A stretch of DNA of 9,400 bases from Lachnospiraceae bacterium (GTDB taxonomy: Bacteria; Bacillota_A; Clostridia; Lachnospirales; Lachnospiraceae). A model generated the notes under the pieces. The model did not search any database. It had not been told where the DNA came from and saw nothing but the letters and a program-made list of their open reading frames with translations. The translations under genes were made by a program, and so were the position numbers. The stretch lies in the NCBI GenBank assembly GCA_017958245.1, contig JAGDDC010000145.1:1-9400 (forward strand), in the 5' to 3' direction. Shown here in pieces: positions 1-6,514 of the stretch. How positions within the stretch are numbered: position 1 is the stretch's first letter; each line of letters begins with the position of its first letter.

Positions 1-1055
1 ACATGACGCTCACCGTCTCGGAGGACGAGATAGCGGAGGTCGTGGCGACATGGACCAAGATCCCCGTGAAGAAACTCGCGGAGGAGGAGAGCGAGAGGCT
101 CATGAAGCTCGAAGAGATCCTCCACCAGAGAGTCGTGGGACAGACTGAGGCCGTGCTTGCGGTCGCAAAGGCTATAAGAAGAGGCAGAGTGGGACTAAAA
201 GACCCGAACAGGCCCATAGGGTCGTTCCTGTTCCTCGGCCCCACCGGTGTGGGAAAGACGGAACTCTCGAAGGCTCTCGCCGAGGCGGTCTTCGGAGACG
301 AGAACTCCATCATCAGGATCGATATGTCCGAGTACATGGAGAAGCACAGCGTGTCCAAGATGATCGGGTCGCCCCCCGGATACGTGGGGTACGACGAGGG
401 CGGACAGCTCTCCGAGAAGATCAGGCGCAATCCCTACTCCGTGGTACTCTTTGACGAGATCGAGAAGGCTCATCCCGACGTCTTCAACATACTCCTTCAG
501 GTGCTTGACGACGGCCATATAACGGACGCGCAGGGGCGCAAGGTCAGCTTCAAGAACACGATCATCATCATGACATCGAACGCGGGCGCTTCAAACATAA
601 TCTCACCCAAGAAGCTCGGCTTCACCTCGTCGGAAGACGCGAAGGCGGACTACAACCGCATGAAGGACGGCGTCATGGATGAGGTCAAGAACATCTTCAA
701 GCCGGAGTTCCTGAACAGGATCGACGAGATCATAGTCTTCCACGCACTGTCGCGCGAGAACATAAAGGAGATCGTCGGCATCATGACGGGAGCGGTCGGC
801 AAGCGCGTCAAGGAGCAGATGGACATCAACCTGAAGACCGACCAGTCGTTCGTGAACTTCATCGCGCAGAAGGGCTTTGATGAGAAATACGGCGCGAGAC
901 CGCTGAGACGTGCGATCCAGACCGAGGTTGAGGACCGCATGGCGGAGGAAGTCCTCGAGGGAAAGATCAAGGAGAGCGACACGGTGACCGTGTGCTACAG
1001 TGAGGAGAAGAAGGTCTTCTTCAGGGTACGCAGGAAAAAAGAAAAAGCAAAATGA
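1..1055 (+). CDS. clpC: ATP-dependent Clp protease ATP-binding subunit ClpC, C-terminal part (5' truncated by window)
   Basis: This is the second AAA+ module of a Clp/Hsp100 unfoldase, which feeds substrates to the ClpP peptidase in the cytoplasm. The reading frame is open from the window edge, so the N-terminal domain, first ATPase domain and most of the middle domain lie upstream. Counting from the Met codon at base 3, visible motifs are Walker A GPTGVGKT (79-86), pore loop GYVG (126-129), Walker B VVLFDE (147-152), an LGF tripeptide (205-207) in the position of the ClpP-docking loop, the arginine finger in FLNRIDE (R239) and sensor 2 GARPLRR (297-303). The LGF loop argues for a ClpP partner rather than a ClpB-type disaggregase. 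The tail is short and basic (RRKKEKAK). ClpC is preferred over ClpE or ClpA by overall resemblance and by the nearby radA, which commonly lies downstream of clpC in Firmicutes. No ATPase residue is missing. Confidence 0.95.
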   Translation, partial: MTLTVSEDEIAEVVATWTKIPVKKLAEEESERLMKLEEILHQRVVGQTEAVLAVAKAIRRGRVGLKDPNRPIGSFLFLGPTGVGKTELSKALAEAVFGDENSIIRIDMSEYMEKHSVSKMIGSPPGYVGYDEGGQLSEKIRRNPYSVVLFDEIEKAHPDVFNILLQVLDDGHITDAQGRKVSFKNTIIIMTSNAGASNIISPKKLGFTSSEDAKADYNRMKDGVMDEVKNIFKPEFLNRIDEIIVFHALSRENIKEIVGIMTGAVGKRVKEQMDINLKTDQSFVNFIAQKGFDEKYGARPLRRAIQTEVEDRMAEEVLEGKIKESDTVTVCYSEEKKVFFRVRRKKEKAK

Positions 1056-1062
1056 AAAATGC

Positions 1063-1090
1063 TGGATTTTCTGTGTGGTCTTGTGATAAT
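1063..1090 (+). promoter_or_regulatory. Possible extended -10 promoter after clpC
   Basis: TGTGATAAT (1082-1090) is an extended -10 element (TGn plus GATAAT). The matching -35 position (TGGATT, 1063-1068, 16-nt spacer) is poor. The stretch is AT-rich compared with both flanking genes, and no clear terminator follows clpC, so the downstream gene could also be reached by read-through. If active, transcription would start near 1097 and give a leader of about 150 nt before the ATG at 1250. Confidence 0.35.
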
Positions 1091-1098
1091 ATGAATAC

Positions 1099-1249
1099 AT
1101 GAAGGCAAAGCTCGGAAACTGAGTTTTCGGGCATCGCCGGTGACGAGGCAGGCCACGTCCGGACACGCTGTGTGAGGACTTTCGTCGCCGGATCGTGAGG
1201 CAGTCCTTGACTGCAACAAGAAAGCTCGGCCTGCGGAAAGGTGTTATAC
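1099..1249 (+). promoter_or_regulatory. Structured leader or small non-coding RNA candidate upstream of the 136-aa gene
   Basis: This gene-free stretch holds several inverted repeats. One is a 9-bp hairpin (1110-1118 with 1124-1132, loop CTGAG, two G-U pairs). Another is GTCC-GG-ACAC / GTGT-GA-GGAC around loop GCT (1157-1179). A third is GCAGT/ACTGC around CCTTG (1200-1214). A perfect 7-bp long-range pairing, GCAGGCC (1148-1154) with GGCCTGC (1228-1234), would enclose the last two hairpins in a multibranch shape ending just before the ribosome binding site. A near-repeat of about 20 nt starts at 1134 and again at 1184 (TCGCCGG, then GAGGCAG and CC). A second GTCC (1203-1206) could compete for GGAC at 1176-1179, so alternative folds are possible. 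I do not recognise a known riboswitch class or RNA family, and there is no U-tract terminator. Structure is seen by eye only; function is unknown. Confidence 0.4.
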
Positions 1250-1660
1250 ATGCGTGTCGTGGAAAGCTTGTTAAGAAGCGAGAAGGACGGAGGCCTGAGC
1301 TTCGGGAACTACACCCTGAACGAGAAGGCCAAGCTGTCGGATTTTGAGTTCGACGGCGACGTCTACAAGGTAAAGACCTACAACGAGATCACAAAGCTCG
1401 AGAAGAACGGACTCTTCGTATACGAGTCGGTTCCGGGCAGCTCGGTGTTCGGGCTGAAGGTTTCGGAGAGCGAAGTGACCTTCACGGTGGAAGGCAAGGA
1501 TGACGTACAGATAACCCTGGAGCTCGAGAGCGAGACGGAGTACGAGGTGCTGATCGCAGGCGAGTCGACGGGGACCATGAAGACGAACCTCGGAGGCAAG
1601 CTCGTGTTCAGCGTAGAGACAGCCGGAAAGGACGTCGACGTCAAAGTAGTAAAGAGATAA
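1250..1660 (+). CDS. Conserved protein of unknown function (136 aa) between clpC and radA
   Basis: The start ATG at 1250 is chosen because AAAGGTG (1237-1243) sits six bases upstream. A GTG at 1241 in the same frame would overlap that ribosome binding site. The product is a small, acidic, probably cytoplasmic protein with no signal peptide, membrane segment or cysteine. It starts MRVVESLLRSEKDGGLSFGN, then holds YKVKTYNEITKLEKNG (residues about 39-54), VYESVPGSS (57-65) and a C-terminal half of alternating hydrophobic residues that looks all-beta (VTFTVEG, VQITLELE, YEVLIAG, TGTMKTNLGGKLVFSVE). I believe close relatives occur in Lachnospiraceae at the same place, but I cannot name a domain or assign a function. 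It is followed at once by a terminator, so it ends a transcription unit. A structured leader precedes it. Confidence 0.8.
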   Translation: MRVVESLLRSEKDGGLSFGNYTLNEKAKLSDFEFDGDVYKVKTYNEITKLEKNGLFVYESVPGSSVFGLKVSESEVTFTVEGKDDVQITLELESETEYEVLIAGESTGTMKTNLGGKLVFSVETAGKDVDVKVVKR

Positions 1661-1671
1661 GAGTTCACGGT

Positions 1672-1708
1672 CGAGTAGGGAAGGAGGTTTCCCCCCTACT
1701 CGATTTTT
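1672..1708 (+). terminator. Rho-independent terminator after the 136-aa gene
   Basis: CGAGTAGGG (1672-1680) pairs perfectly with CCCTACTCG (1694-1702) around a 13-nt loop, and ATTTTT follows directly. The loop holds AAGGAGG, and GGGAA / TTCCC inside it allows an alternative inner pairing. It lies 11 bp after the upstream stop codon and 23 bp before radA. Confidence 0.85.
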
Positions 1709-1731
1709 GACTATCTAAACGGAGAGTTCTT

Positions 1732-3087
1732 ATGCCAAAGAGCAGCAGTGTGTTTTTTTGCAAGGAGTGTGGATTCGAGTCCTCAAAGTGGCTCGGACAG
1801 TGTCCGGGGTGCAAAGCCTGGAACTCCTTTGTCGAGGAGCCCGTGACAAAGACAAAGAGCGGGAAGACCCCCGCCGTAGCGAACAGATCCGCAGAACCCG
1901 TCGTTCTCTCAAAGGTGAGCTTCGACAGCGAGACGAGGATCAGCTCAAAGTCGGCGGAGTTTGACAGGGTGCTCGGAGGGGGCATAGTGAAGGCATCTCT
2001 GGTGCTCGTGGGCGGAGACCCCGGCATCGGAAAGTCAACACTCCTCCTTCAGACCTGCAAGGCCCTGTCACAAAGCGGCGTCAAGGTCCTGTACATATCG
2101 GGCGAGGAGAGCCCCGCGCAGATCAGGATGAGAGCCGAGAGGCTCGGGCCCGAGGGCAACGATCTGCTCCTGCTCTCGCAGACGAGCCTCGACGTCATAG
2201 AGGAGACCGTGACAAAGATACGCCCTGAGATCGTGGTCATAGATTCCATACAGACCATGTACAGAGAGGACGTGAGCGCGGCTCCGGGCAGTGTGAGCCA
2301 GGTGAGGGAGACCACGGGAGCGCTTCTTAGACTTGGGAAGTCTCTTGCGATCACGATCTTCATAGTGGGACACGTGACGAAAGAGGGAGTGGTCGCAGGC
2401 CCCAGAGTGCTCGAGCACATGGTTGACACGGTGCTCTACTTTGAGGGAGAGAACTCGGGCAGCTACCGAGTCTTAAGAGCCGTAAAGAACAGGTTCGGCC
2501 CGACGAACGAGATAGGTGTGTTCGAGATGTGCGGGACAGGCCTGAAGGAAGTCCCGAACCCTTCACAGCTCCTCATCGAGGGAACGCCCGAGGGCGAGCC
2601 GGGATCCGTTGTCACGGCATCTGTCGAGGGGACCAGGACCATCATGACCGAGGTCCAGGCGCTCGTGTGCCAGACGAGTTTCAACCTGCCGAGGAGGACT
2701 GCGGTCGGAGTCGACTACAACCGCGTGAACATGCTTATGGCGGTGCTCGAAAAGAGACTGGGAGTGAAGATGTCCTTCTGCGATGCCTACGTGAACGCCA
2801 CGGGAGGCATGAAGATGTCCGAGCCCTCAACGGATCTCGCGCTGGTCATGGCGATACTATCGAGCTTCAAGAACAGGCCGCTCGCAGAAAAGACTGTGGT
2901 CTTCGGGGAGGTCGGTCTCTCCGGCGAGGTCAGGGGAGTGAGCATGGCGGAGAACAGGGTGAGCGAGGCCGTGAGGCTTGGCATGAAGACGGTCATACTC
3001 CCCGCGGTCAACAAAAAGAAGATAGACCGGTCGGACATAGAGCTGATCGGAGTGAGCAACGTGAGAGACCTCGCGGAGCTTTTGTAG
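1732..3087 (+). CDS. radA: DNA repair protein RadA (Sms)
   Basis: RadA is a RecA-like ATPase that drives branch migration and processing of recombination intermediates in the cytoplasm. At 451 residues it is full length for the family. It has an N-terminal C4 zinc finger (C10, C13, C24, C27), Walker A GDPGIGKST (95-103), Walker B IVVIDS (167-172), the RadA signature KNRFG (252-256) and a C-terminal Lon-protease-like domain (about 285-451). The ATG at 1732 has GGAGAG five bases upstream (1721-1726), and the protein starts directly with the zinc finger, as expected. A strong terminator lies just upstream and I cannot see a good promoter in the 23 bp between them, so expression may depend on read-through. 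The next gene follows after 51 bp. No key residue is missing. Confidence 0.97.
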   Translation: MPKSSSVFFCKECGFESSKWLGQCPGCKAWNSFVEEPVTKTKSGKTPAVANRSAEPVVLSKVSFDSETRISSKSAEFDRVLGGGIVKASLVLVGGDPGIGKSTLLLQTCKALSQSGVKVLYISGEESPAQIRMRAERLGPEGNDLLLLSQTSLDVIEETVTKIRPEIVVIDSIQTMYREDVSAAPGSVSQVRETTGALLRLGKSLAITIFIVGHVTKEGVVAGPRVLEHMVDTVLYFEGENSGSYRVLRAVKNRFGPTNEIGVFEMCGTGLKEVPNPSQLLIEGTPEGEPGSVVTASVEGTRTIMTEVQALVCQTSFNLPRRTAVGVDYNRVNMLMAVLEKRLGVKMSFCDAYVNATGGMKMSEPSTDLALVMAILSSFKNRPLAEKTVVFGEVGLSGEVRGVSMAENRVSEAVRLGMKTVILPAVNKKKIDRSDIELIGVSNVRDLAELL

Positions 3088-3138
3088 ACAGGGTCTGCAT
3101 AAAAAGGGAGGATCGTAAGGAGGCTTTAGGAACAGAGC

Positions 3139-4896
3139 ATGAGTCAGAGGGAAGGAAGCTTCCTTAAGAGAAACTTAAAAAAGATCGTGATACTTGCGTG
3201 CATCGCGGTAGTCCTGATCGCGGGATTCCTGGGTTTTAAGTTTCTCGTAAAGGTTGGAAGCATCAAATACATATACAATTACATGAACGATACCGCGGGT
3301 GAGCTCGAGCTCATCTCAAACCCCGAGGGAGCGAAGGGGGCGAACGCGAAGAAGCCCTCCGCGACAGACGACACGAAGCCCTCGCTCTACGGGATCGAGG
3401 AGAGCATCTACTCGGACGGACAGAAGGTCGGCTCTTTCAAGAGAAAGAACAAGATAGACTTCAGTGACGCGTTCGTGGGTTCATTTGCGGATGGGATAGG
3501 AATGACGACATTCAGGGGAGACTACCACAGGAACCTCTCTTCGATGGGTGTCGCCGATATAGTGAAGGAGTCCTTCGGCAGGGAGACCTGGGAGTACACG
3601 ACGGGAAAGGTCCTAAAAAGCAACGGCGTGGACTATTGGTCGGGCAACGGCTGGACCGGTCAGCCCGTGGTCGTCAGATGGGACGAGAGGACGAAGAGGA
3701 ACATGAACCTCTATGATGAGGCGAAGGATAACCCCGGACTCGTCGAGGTAATCTACCCCGGAATGGACGGCTGGATCCACTTTGTGGACCTCGAGACCGG
3801 TGAGGAGACGAGACCCCAGATCAACGTCGGCATGACCTTCAAGGGCAGTGCCTCCCTGTATCCGGGCGGTGTGCCGCTGCTCTTTTGCGGTTCGGGAGAC
3901 GCGCAGACAGGCCCCTTCGGGGAGAACGTATGCCAGCGCTTCTATATATACAGTCTCATAGACGGAAGCCTTCTCTTTGAGTACGGATTCAACGACGAGA
4001 AGGCGCCGAGGATATGGCACGCCTACGACAGCTCTCCGCTGATCGATCCCGGCTCGGACACGCTCATCTACCCGGGCGAGAACGGCGTGATCTACACGAT
4101 GAAGCTCAACACCTCGTACGATGAGAGGGAGGGGACGGTATCCGTCGCGCCCTCGGATTTCGTGGATTATACCTTTACTTCCGAGCGTTACAGCGAGGAC
4201 GGCCACCTGTGGGGGAGCGAGAGCAGCGCCTCAGCATGGAAGGGCTATGTCTTCGTGGGAGACAACAGCGGCCTACTGTACTGCCTTGACTTAAACTCCA
4301 TGAAGATGGTCTGGGCGCAGGACCTGAGGGAGGACATCAACTCCTCGGTGATCTTTGACGAGGACGAGAGCGGGAACCGCTTTCTCTACGCAGCGACGAC
4401 GCTCAAGTACAACTACGGGGAGCATTTTACGGGGACGGCCTCGATCTTCAAGATCAACGCAATGACGGGCGAGATCGTGTGGGAAAAGCCCTATGAGGTC
4501 CACACGGTAAAGGGCCTCGCGGGAGGAGTCCTCTCGACGGGAGTCGCGGGCAAGGGAAGCCTCTCCGACTACCTTTTCTACTCGGTATCCAAGACGCCGG
4601 AGCTCGACGGGGGCTATATAGTGGCTCTCAGCAAGAAGACCGGCGAGGAGATATGGAAGATAGATCTCGACATGTATTCGTGGAGCTCGACGGCGCTCGT
4701 GACGGCGGAGAGCGGCAAGGCCTACCTGATCCAGGGATGCCAGAACGGAGACCTCCTGCTCATAGACGCTGTCGAGGGCAAGGTACTCGACAGGAGGAAC
4801 TTCGGTACGGGCATTGAGGCTACGCCTGTCGTCATAGGCAACAGGATCGTGTTCGGGACGAGAAGCGAGAAGATCATAGGACTCGCGATAGAGTAA
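3139..4896 (+). CDS. Membrane-anchored PQQ-like beta-propeller repeat protein (585 aa)
   Basis: The N-terminus is basic (KRNLKK), followed by one hydrophobic segment (about residues 15-38) with no lipobox, so this is probably a type II anchored protein with a large extracellular part. After a low-complexity linker (about 60-85) come repeats of the PQQ/quinoprotein-propeller type: WIHFVDLETGEE (212-223), GENGVIYTMKLN (313-324), GDNSGLLYCLDLNSMKMVW (374-392), SIFKINAMTGEIVWEK (435-450), GYIVALSKKTGEEIWKIDL (492-510) and NGDLLLIDAVEGKVL (536-550). Such propellers usually bind proteins or ligands; nothing here shows a bound cofactor or enzyme activity. The first possible in-frame start is ATG 3139, because a TAG lies 12 bp upstream. 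AGGA is at 3128-3131, while a stronger AAGGAGG at 3117-3123 is oddly distant. It lies 51 bp after radA and 61 bp before a binding-protein gene; whether it works with either is unknown. Confidence 0.85.
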   Translation: MSQREGSFLKRNLKKIVILACIAVVLIAGFLGFKFLVKVGSIKYIYNYMNDTAGELELISNPEGAKGANAKKPSATDDTKPSLYGIEESIYSDGQKVGSFKRKNKIDFSDAFVGSFADGIGMTTFRGDYHRNLSSMGVADIVKESFGRETWEYTTGKVLKSNGVDYWSGNGWTGQPVVVRWDERTKRNMNLYDEAKDNPGLVEVIYPGMDGWIHFVDLETGEETRPQINVGMTFKGSASLYPGGVPLLFCGSGDAQTGPFGENVCQRFYIYSLIDGSLLFEYGFNDEKAPRIWHAYDSSPLIDPGSDTLIYPGENGVIYTMKLNTSYDEREGTVSVAPSDFVDYTFTSERYSEDGHLWGSESSASAWKGYVFVGDNSGLLYCLDLNSMKMVWAQDLREDINSSVIFDEDESGNRFLYAATTLKYNYGEHFTGTASIFKINAMTGEIVWEKPYEVHTVKGLAGGVLSTGVAGKGSLSDYLFYSVSKTPELDGGYIVALSKKTGEEIWKIDLDMYSWSSTALVTAESGKAYLIQGCQNGDLLLIDAVEGKVLDRRNFGTGIEATPVVIGNRIVFGTRSEKIIGLAIE

Positions 4897-4902
4897 GGAC
4901 CG

Positions 4903-4942
4903 GTCACACGGAGGGGCACGGGCCCCGGGACTTTGGTGTGAC
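4903..4942 (+). other. Intercistronic hairpin before the solute-binding-like gene
   Basis: GTCACAC (4903-4909) and GTGTGAC (4936-4942) form a perfect 7-bp inverted repeat. It encloses a second GC-rich hairpin, GGGGC / GCCCC (4913-4917 with 4922-4926, loop ACGG). No U-tract follows, so it is not a standard terminator. It ends one base before the AGGAGGA ribosome binding site (4944-4950) of the next gene. It could stabilise a processed mRNA end, tune translation, or partly separate the propeller gene from the genes behind it. Confidence 0.55.
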
Positions 4943-4957
4943 GAGGAGGAAGTTTGA

Positions 4958-5830
4958 ATGAGTGTTAGAAACAGATTCATATCGGTGCTTGCCATGTTCG
5001 TGCTGCTCCTGCTGCTTGCGGGAGTGGGTTTCGCGAAGGGCTCGGGCCGCGGCGTCTCGTCTGTGGAGGAGATGGCCGGGAAGACGCTCGGGGGAACGGC
5101 TTCCAGGATGCCCGAAGGCAGCAGCAAGATACTTTTTGAGAGCGTGCTGGGTGTGAAGCTCGGCGCCTATGTTCCCTTTGAGACGGTGGACGAGACTCTT
5201 ACGGCGCTCAGATCCGGCAGGATAAACGCCGCATGGTTCACGGATGTCACGGCTGACTTTCTTGTGGACGCAAATGATGACCTGATGCTCCTTGAGACGC
5301 CTAAGAAGGCGGAGGACAGATTCTCCTTCGGACTCGCCCTTAAAAACAGCGAGAAGGGCAATGCTCTCAAGGAGAAGATGAACGAGGCGATCGCGATCCT
5401 TAAAGAGACCGGGAAGCTTGACGAGCTCATGGAAAAGTACGGCAAGGATACCGGCGAGGACGACCTCATGCGCGAGTCGGACATGGCGGTCAACTCATCG
5501 GACCTCTACTCCGACAAGGAAGTTATATGCATAGGCGTGTCGGGCAACGTGCCGCCGTTTGACAGGGTCGACCGCGACAAGGACGCCTGCGGCTTCTGTG
5601 TCGAGTTCATGGACGAGCTCGCGGCGCTCACGGGAAACAGGGTGAAGTTCCTGTACGCAAAACCCGAGTCAGTCTTTTCGCTCCTCATGTCGGGGAGGAT
5701 CGACGCGGTCTTTGCCTACGGTTCCGGAAGGAACACCGTGGACACGGGCAAGAGCTATGTCGTGACCGACGGGTATGCTCCGATGAACCGCTACGAGTTC
5801 GTGACTTTAAAACAAAAAACGGGGGAATAA
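4958..5830 (+). CDS. Solute-binding-like protein (SBP_bac_3 type) with reversed lobe order
   Basis: The 290-residue product has a hydrophobic N-terminus (about 7-26) with no lipobox cysteine, so it is a cleaved signal peptide or an uncleaved anchor. Residues 34-163 match the second lobe and C-terminal helices of amino-acid-type binding proteins: SVEEMAGKTLGG (35-46), then ETVDETLTALRSGRINAAWF (75-94) with D96, then GLALKNSEKGNALKEKMNEA (125-144) and the usual ending LKETGKLDELMEKYG (148-162). Residues 188-285 match the first lobe: EVICIGVSGNVPPFD (188-202), CGFCVEFMDELAALTGNRVKF (from 211) and SVFSLLMSGRIDAVFAYGSGR (from 238). R258 sits where the family's carboxylate-binding Arg lies. The order is therefore lobe 2 then lobe 1. 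AGGAGGA (4944-4950) supports the ATG. The permease gene starts 6 bp after its stop. The ligand cannot be told; the fold suggests an amino acid or another small polar solute. Confidence 0.85.
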   Translation: MSVRNRFISVLAMFVLLLLLAGVGFAKGSGRGVSSVEEMAGKTLGGTASRMPEGSSKILFESVLGVKLGAYVPFETVDETLTALRSGRINAAWFTDVTADFLVDANDDLMLLETPKKAEDRFSFGLALKNSEKGNALKEKMNEAIAILKETGKLDELMEKYGKDTGEDDLMRESDMAVNSSDLYSDKEVICIGVSGNVPPFDRVDRDKDACGFCVEFMDELAALTGNRVKFLYAKPESVFSLLMSGRIDAVFAYGSGRNTVDTGKSYVVTDGYAPMNRYEFVTLKQKTGE

Positions 5831-5836
5831 AAGGAC

Positions 5837-6502
5837 ATGAGTTTCTTTAGCAATATACTGGATGCCGTAAACGACAACCTGATATCGGGCGACGCGTATT
5901 ACCTTATAGCGAAGGCCCTCATCGTGACCGTGGCGGTGACACTCGTCGCGTGGGCGATCGCGTTCGGACTGGGAGCGCTCATAAGCTACGTGGGAAGCTA
6001 CGAAAAAAAGATCGTTTCGAGGATAGGCAGGTTTTTCTCCTTCCTCTTCCGCAGCACACCGGTGCTGCTCGCGGTCCTGCTGTTCTTCTACGTGTTCAAG
6101 GGAGGCTCGCAGACCAAGGGGATCATCATTTGCGGGCTCGCGATAGGACTCTTCGGCGCGGGACATCTCTCGGAGATACTGATAGGCGCAGTCCGCGAGG
6201 AGCAGAGCAAGCTCACGCAGGGGACCAGGGACAAGCTTGAGAAGGTGTATTTTTCGACGGTGCTCCCTCAGGCGCTCGAGGACTCGATCTTCCACGTCAA
6301 GAGGATCATGATACTCATGTTCCAGTGGACCACGGTCGCGGGCTATATCTCGGTAAATGACCTCGCTGAGGTCATGATGGGGATCGGGCAGAGGACTATG
6401 TATCCCTTCTTCTCGATAGCGTTCTCGATCCTCGTGTATCTTGTTGTGACTATCGTTATCGAACTGATCTACAGGGCGATAGTAAAAAAGATAAAGAAAT
6501 AA
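5837..6502 (+). CDS. ABC-transporter permease, polar amino acid (HisM/GlnP) type, divergent coupling loop
   Basis: This 221-residue inner-membrane protein has about five hydrophobic segments (about 22-50, 66-87, 95-113, 155-172, 189-213). The family motif R-x-TP is present as RSTPVLLAVLLFFYVF (72-87), and YFSTVLPQALE (138-148) matches the end of the cytoplasmic coupling loop. The loop itself (113-146) is unusual: where relatives have EAA and a conserved Gly for docking the ATPase, this protein reads KLTQGTRDKLEKV, and the segment looks about three residues short. The start is ATG 5837. The AGGA just before it is too close, so GGGGGA at 5821-5826, inside the end of the previous gene, is the likelier ribosome site, suggesting translational coupling. 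It should form a transport or sensing pair with the upstream binding protein. No ATPase gene is present in the window. DeoC follows after 12 bp. Confidence 0.88.
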   Translation: MSFFSNILDAVNDNLISGDAYYLIAKALIVTVAVTLVAWAIAFGLGALISYVGSYEKKIVSRIGRFFSFLFRSTPVLLAVLLFFYVFKGGSQTKGIIICGLAIGLFGAGHLSEILIGAVREEQSKLTQGTRDKLEKVYFSTVLPQALEDSIFHVKRIMILMFQWTTVAGYISVNDLAEVMMGIGQRTMYPFFSIAFSILVYLVVTIVIELIYRAIVKKIKK

Positions 6503-6514
6503 AGGAGAAGGTGT

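Noticed and set aside
1091..1122. Tiny open frames MNT and MKAKLGN that could be a leader peptide
   Set aside because: They have no ribosome binding site and no run of regulatory codons; such short frames occur by chance.
603..1166. A 187-codon open frame on the minus strand across the end of clpC
   Set aside because: It overlaps the conserved ClpC sequence and has a low-complexity Phe/Tyr-rich stretch over the A-rich clpC end; no protein family is recognisable.
2529..3167. A 212-codon open frame on the + strand inside radA
   Set aside because: It is out of frame with the full-length, motif-complete radA and very rich in Arg and Gly, as expected for a shifted frame.
4291..5127. A 278-codon open frame on the minus strand
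   Set aside because: It is a mirror of the propeller and binding-protein genes, whose codon pattern leaves few stops on the opposite strand. It spans two unrelated genes and a hairpin, shows no family resemblance and has no ribosome binding site of note.
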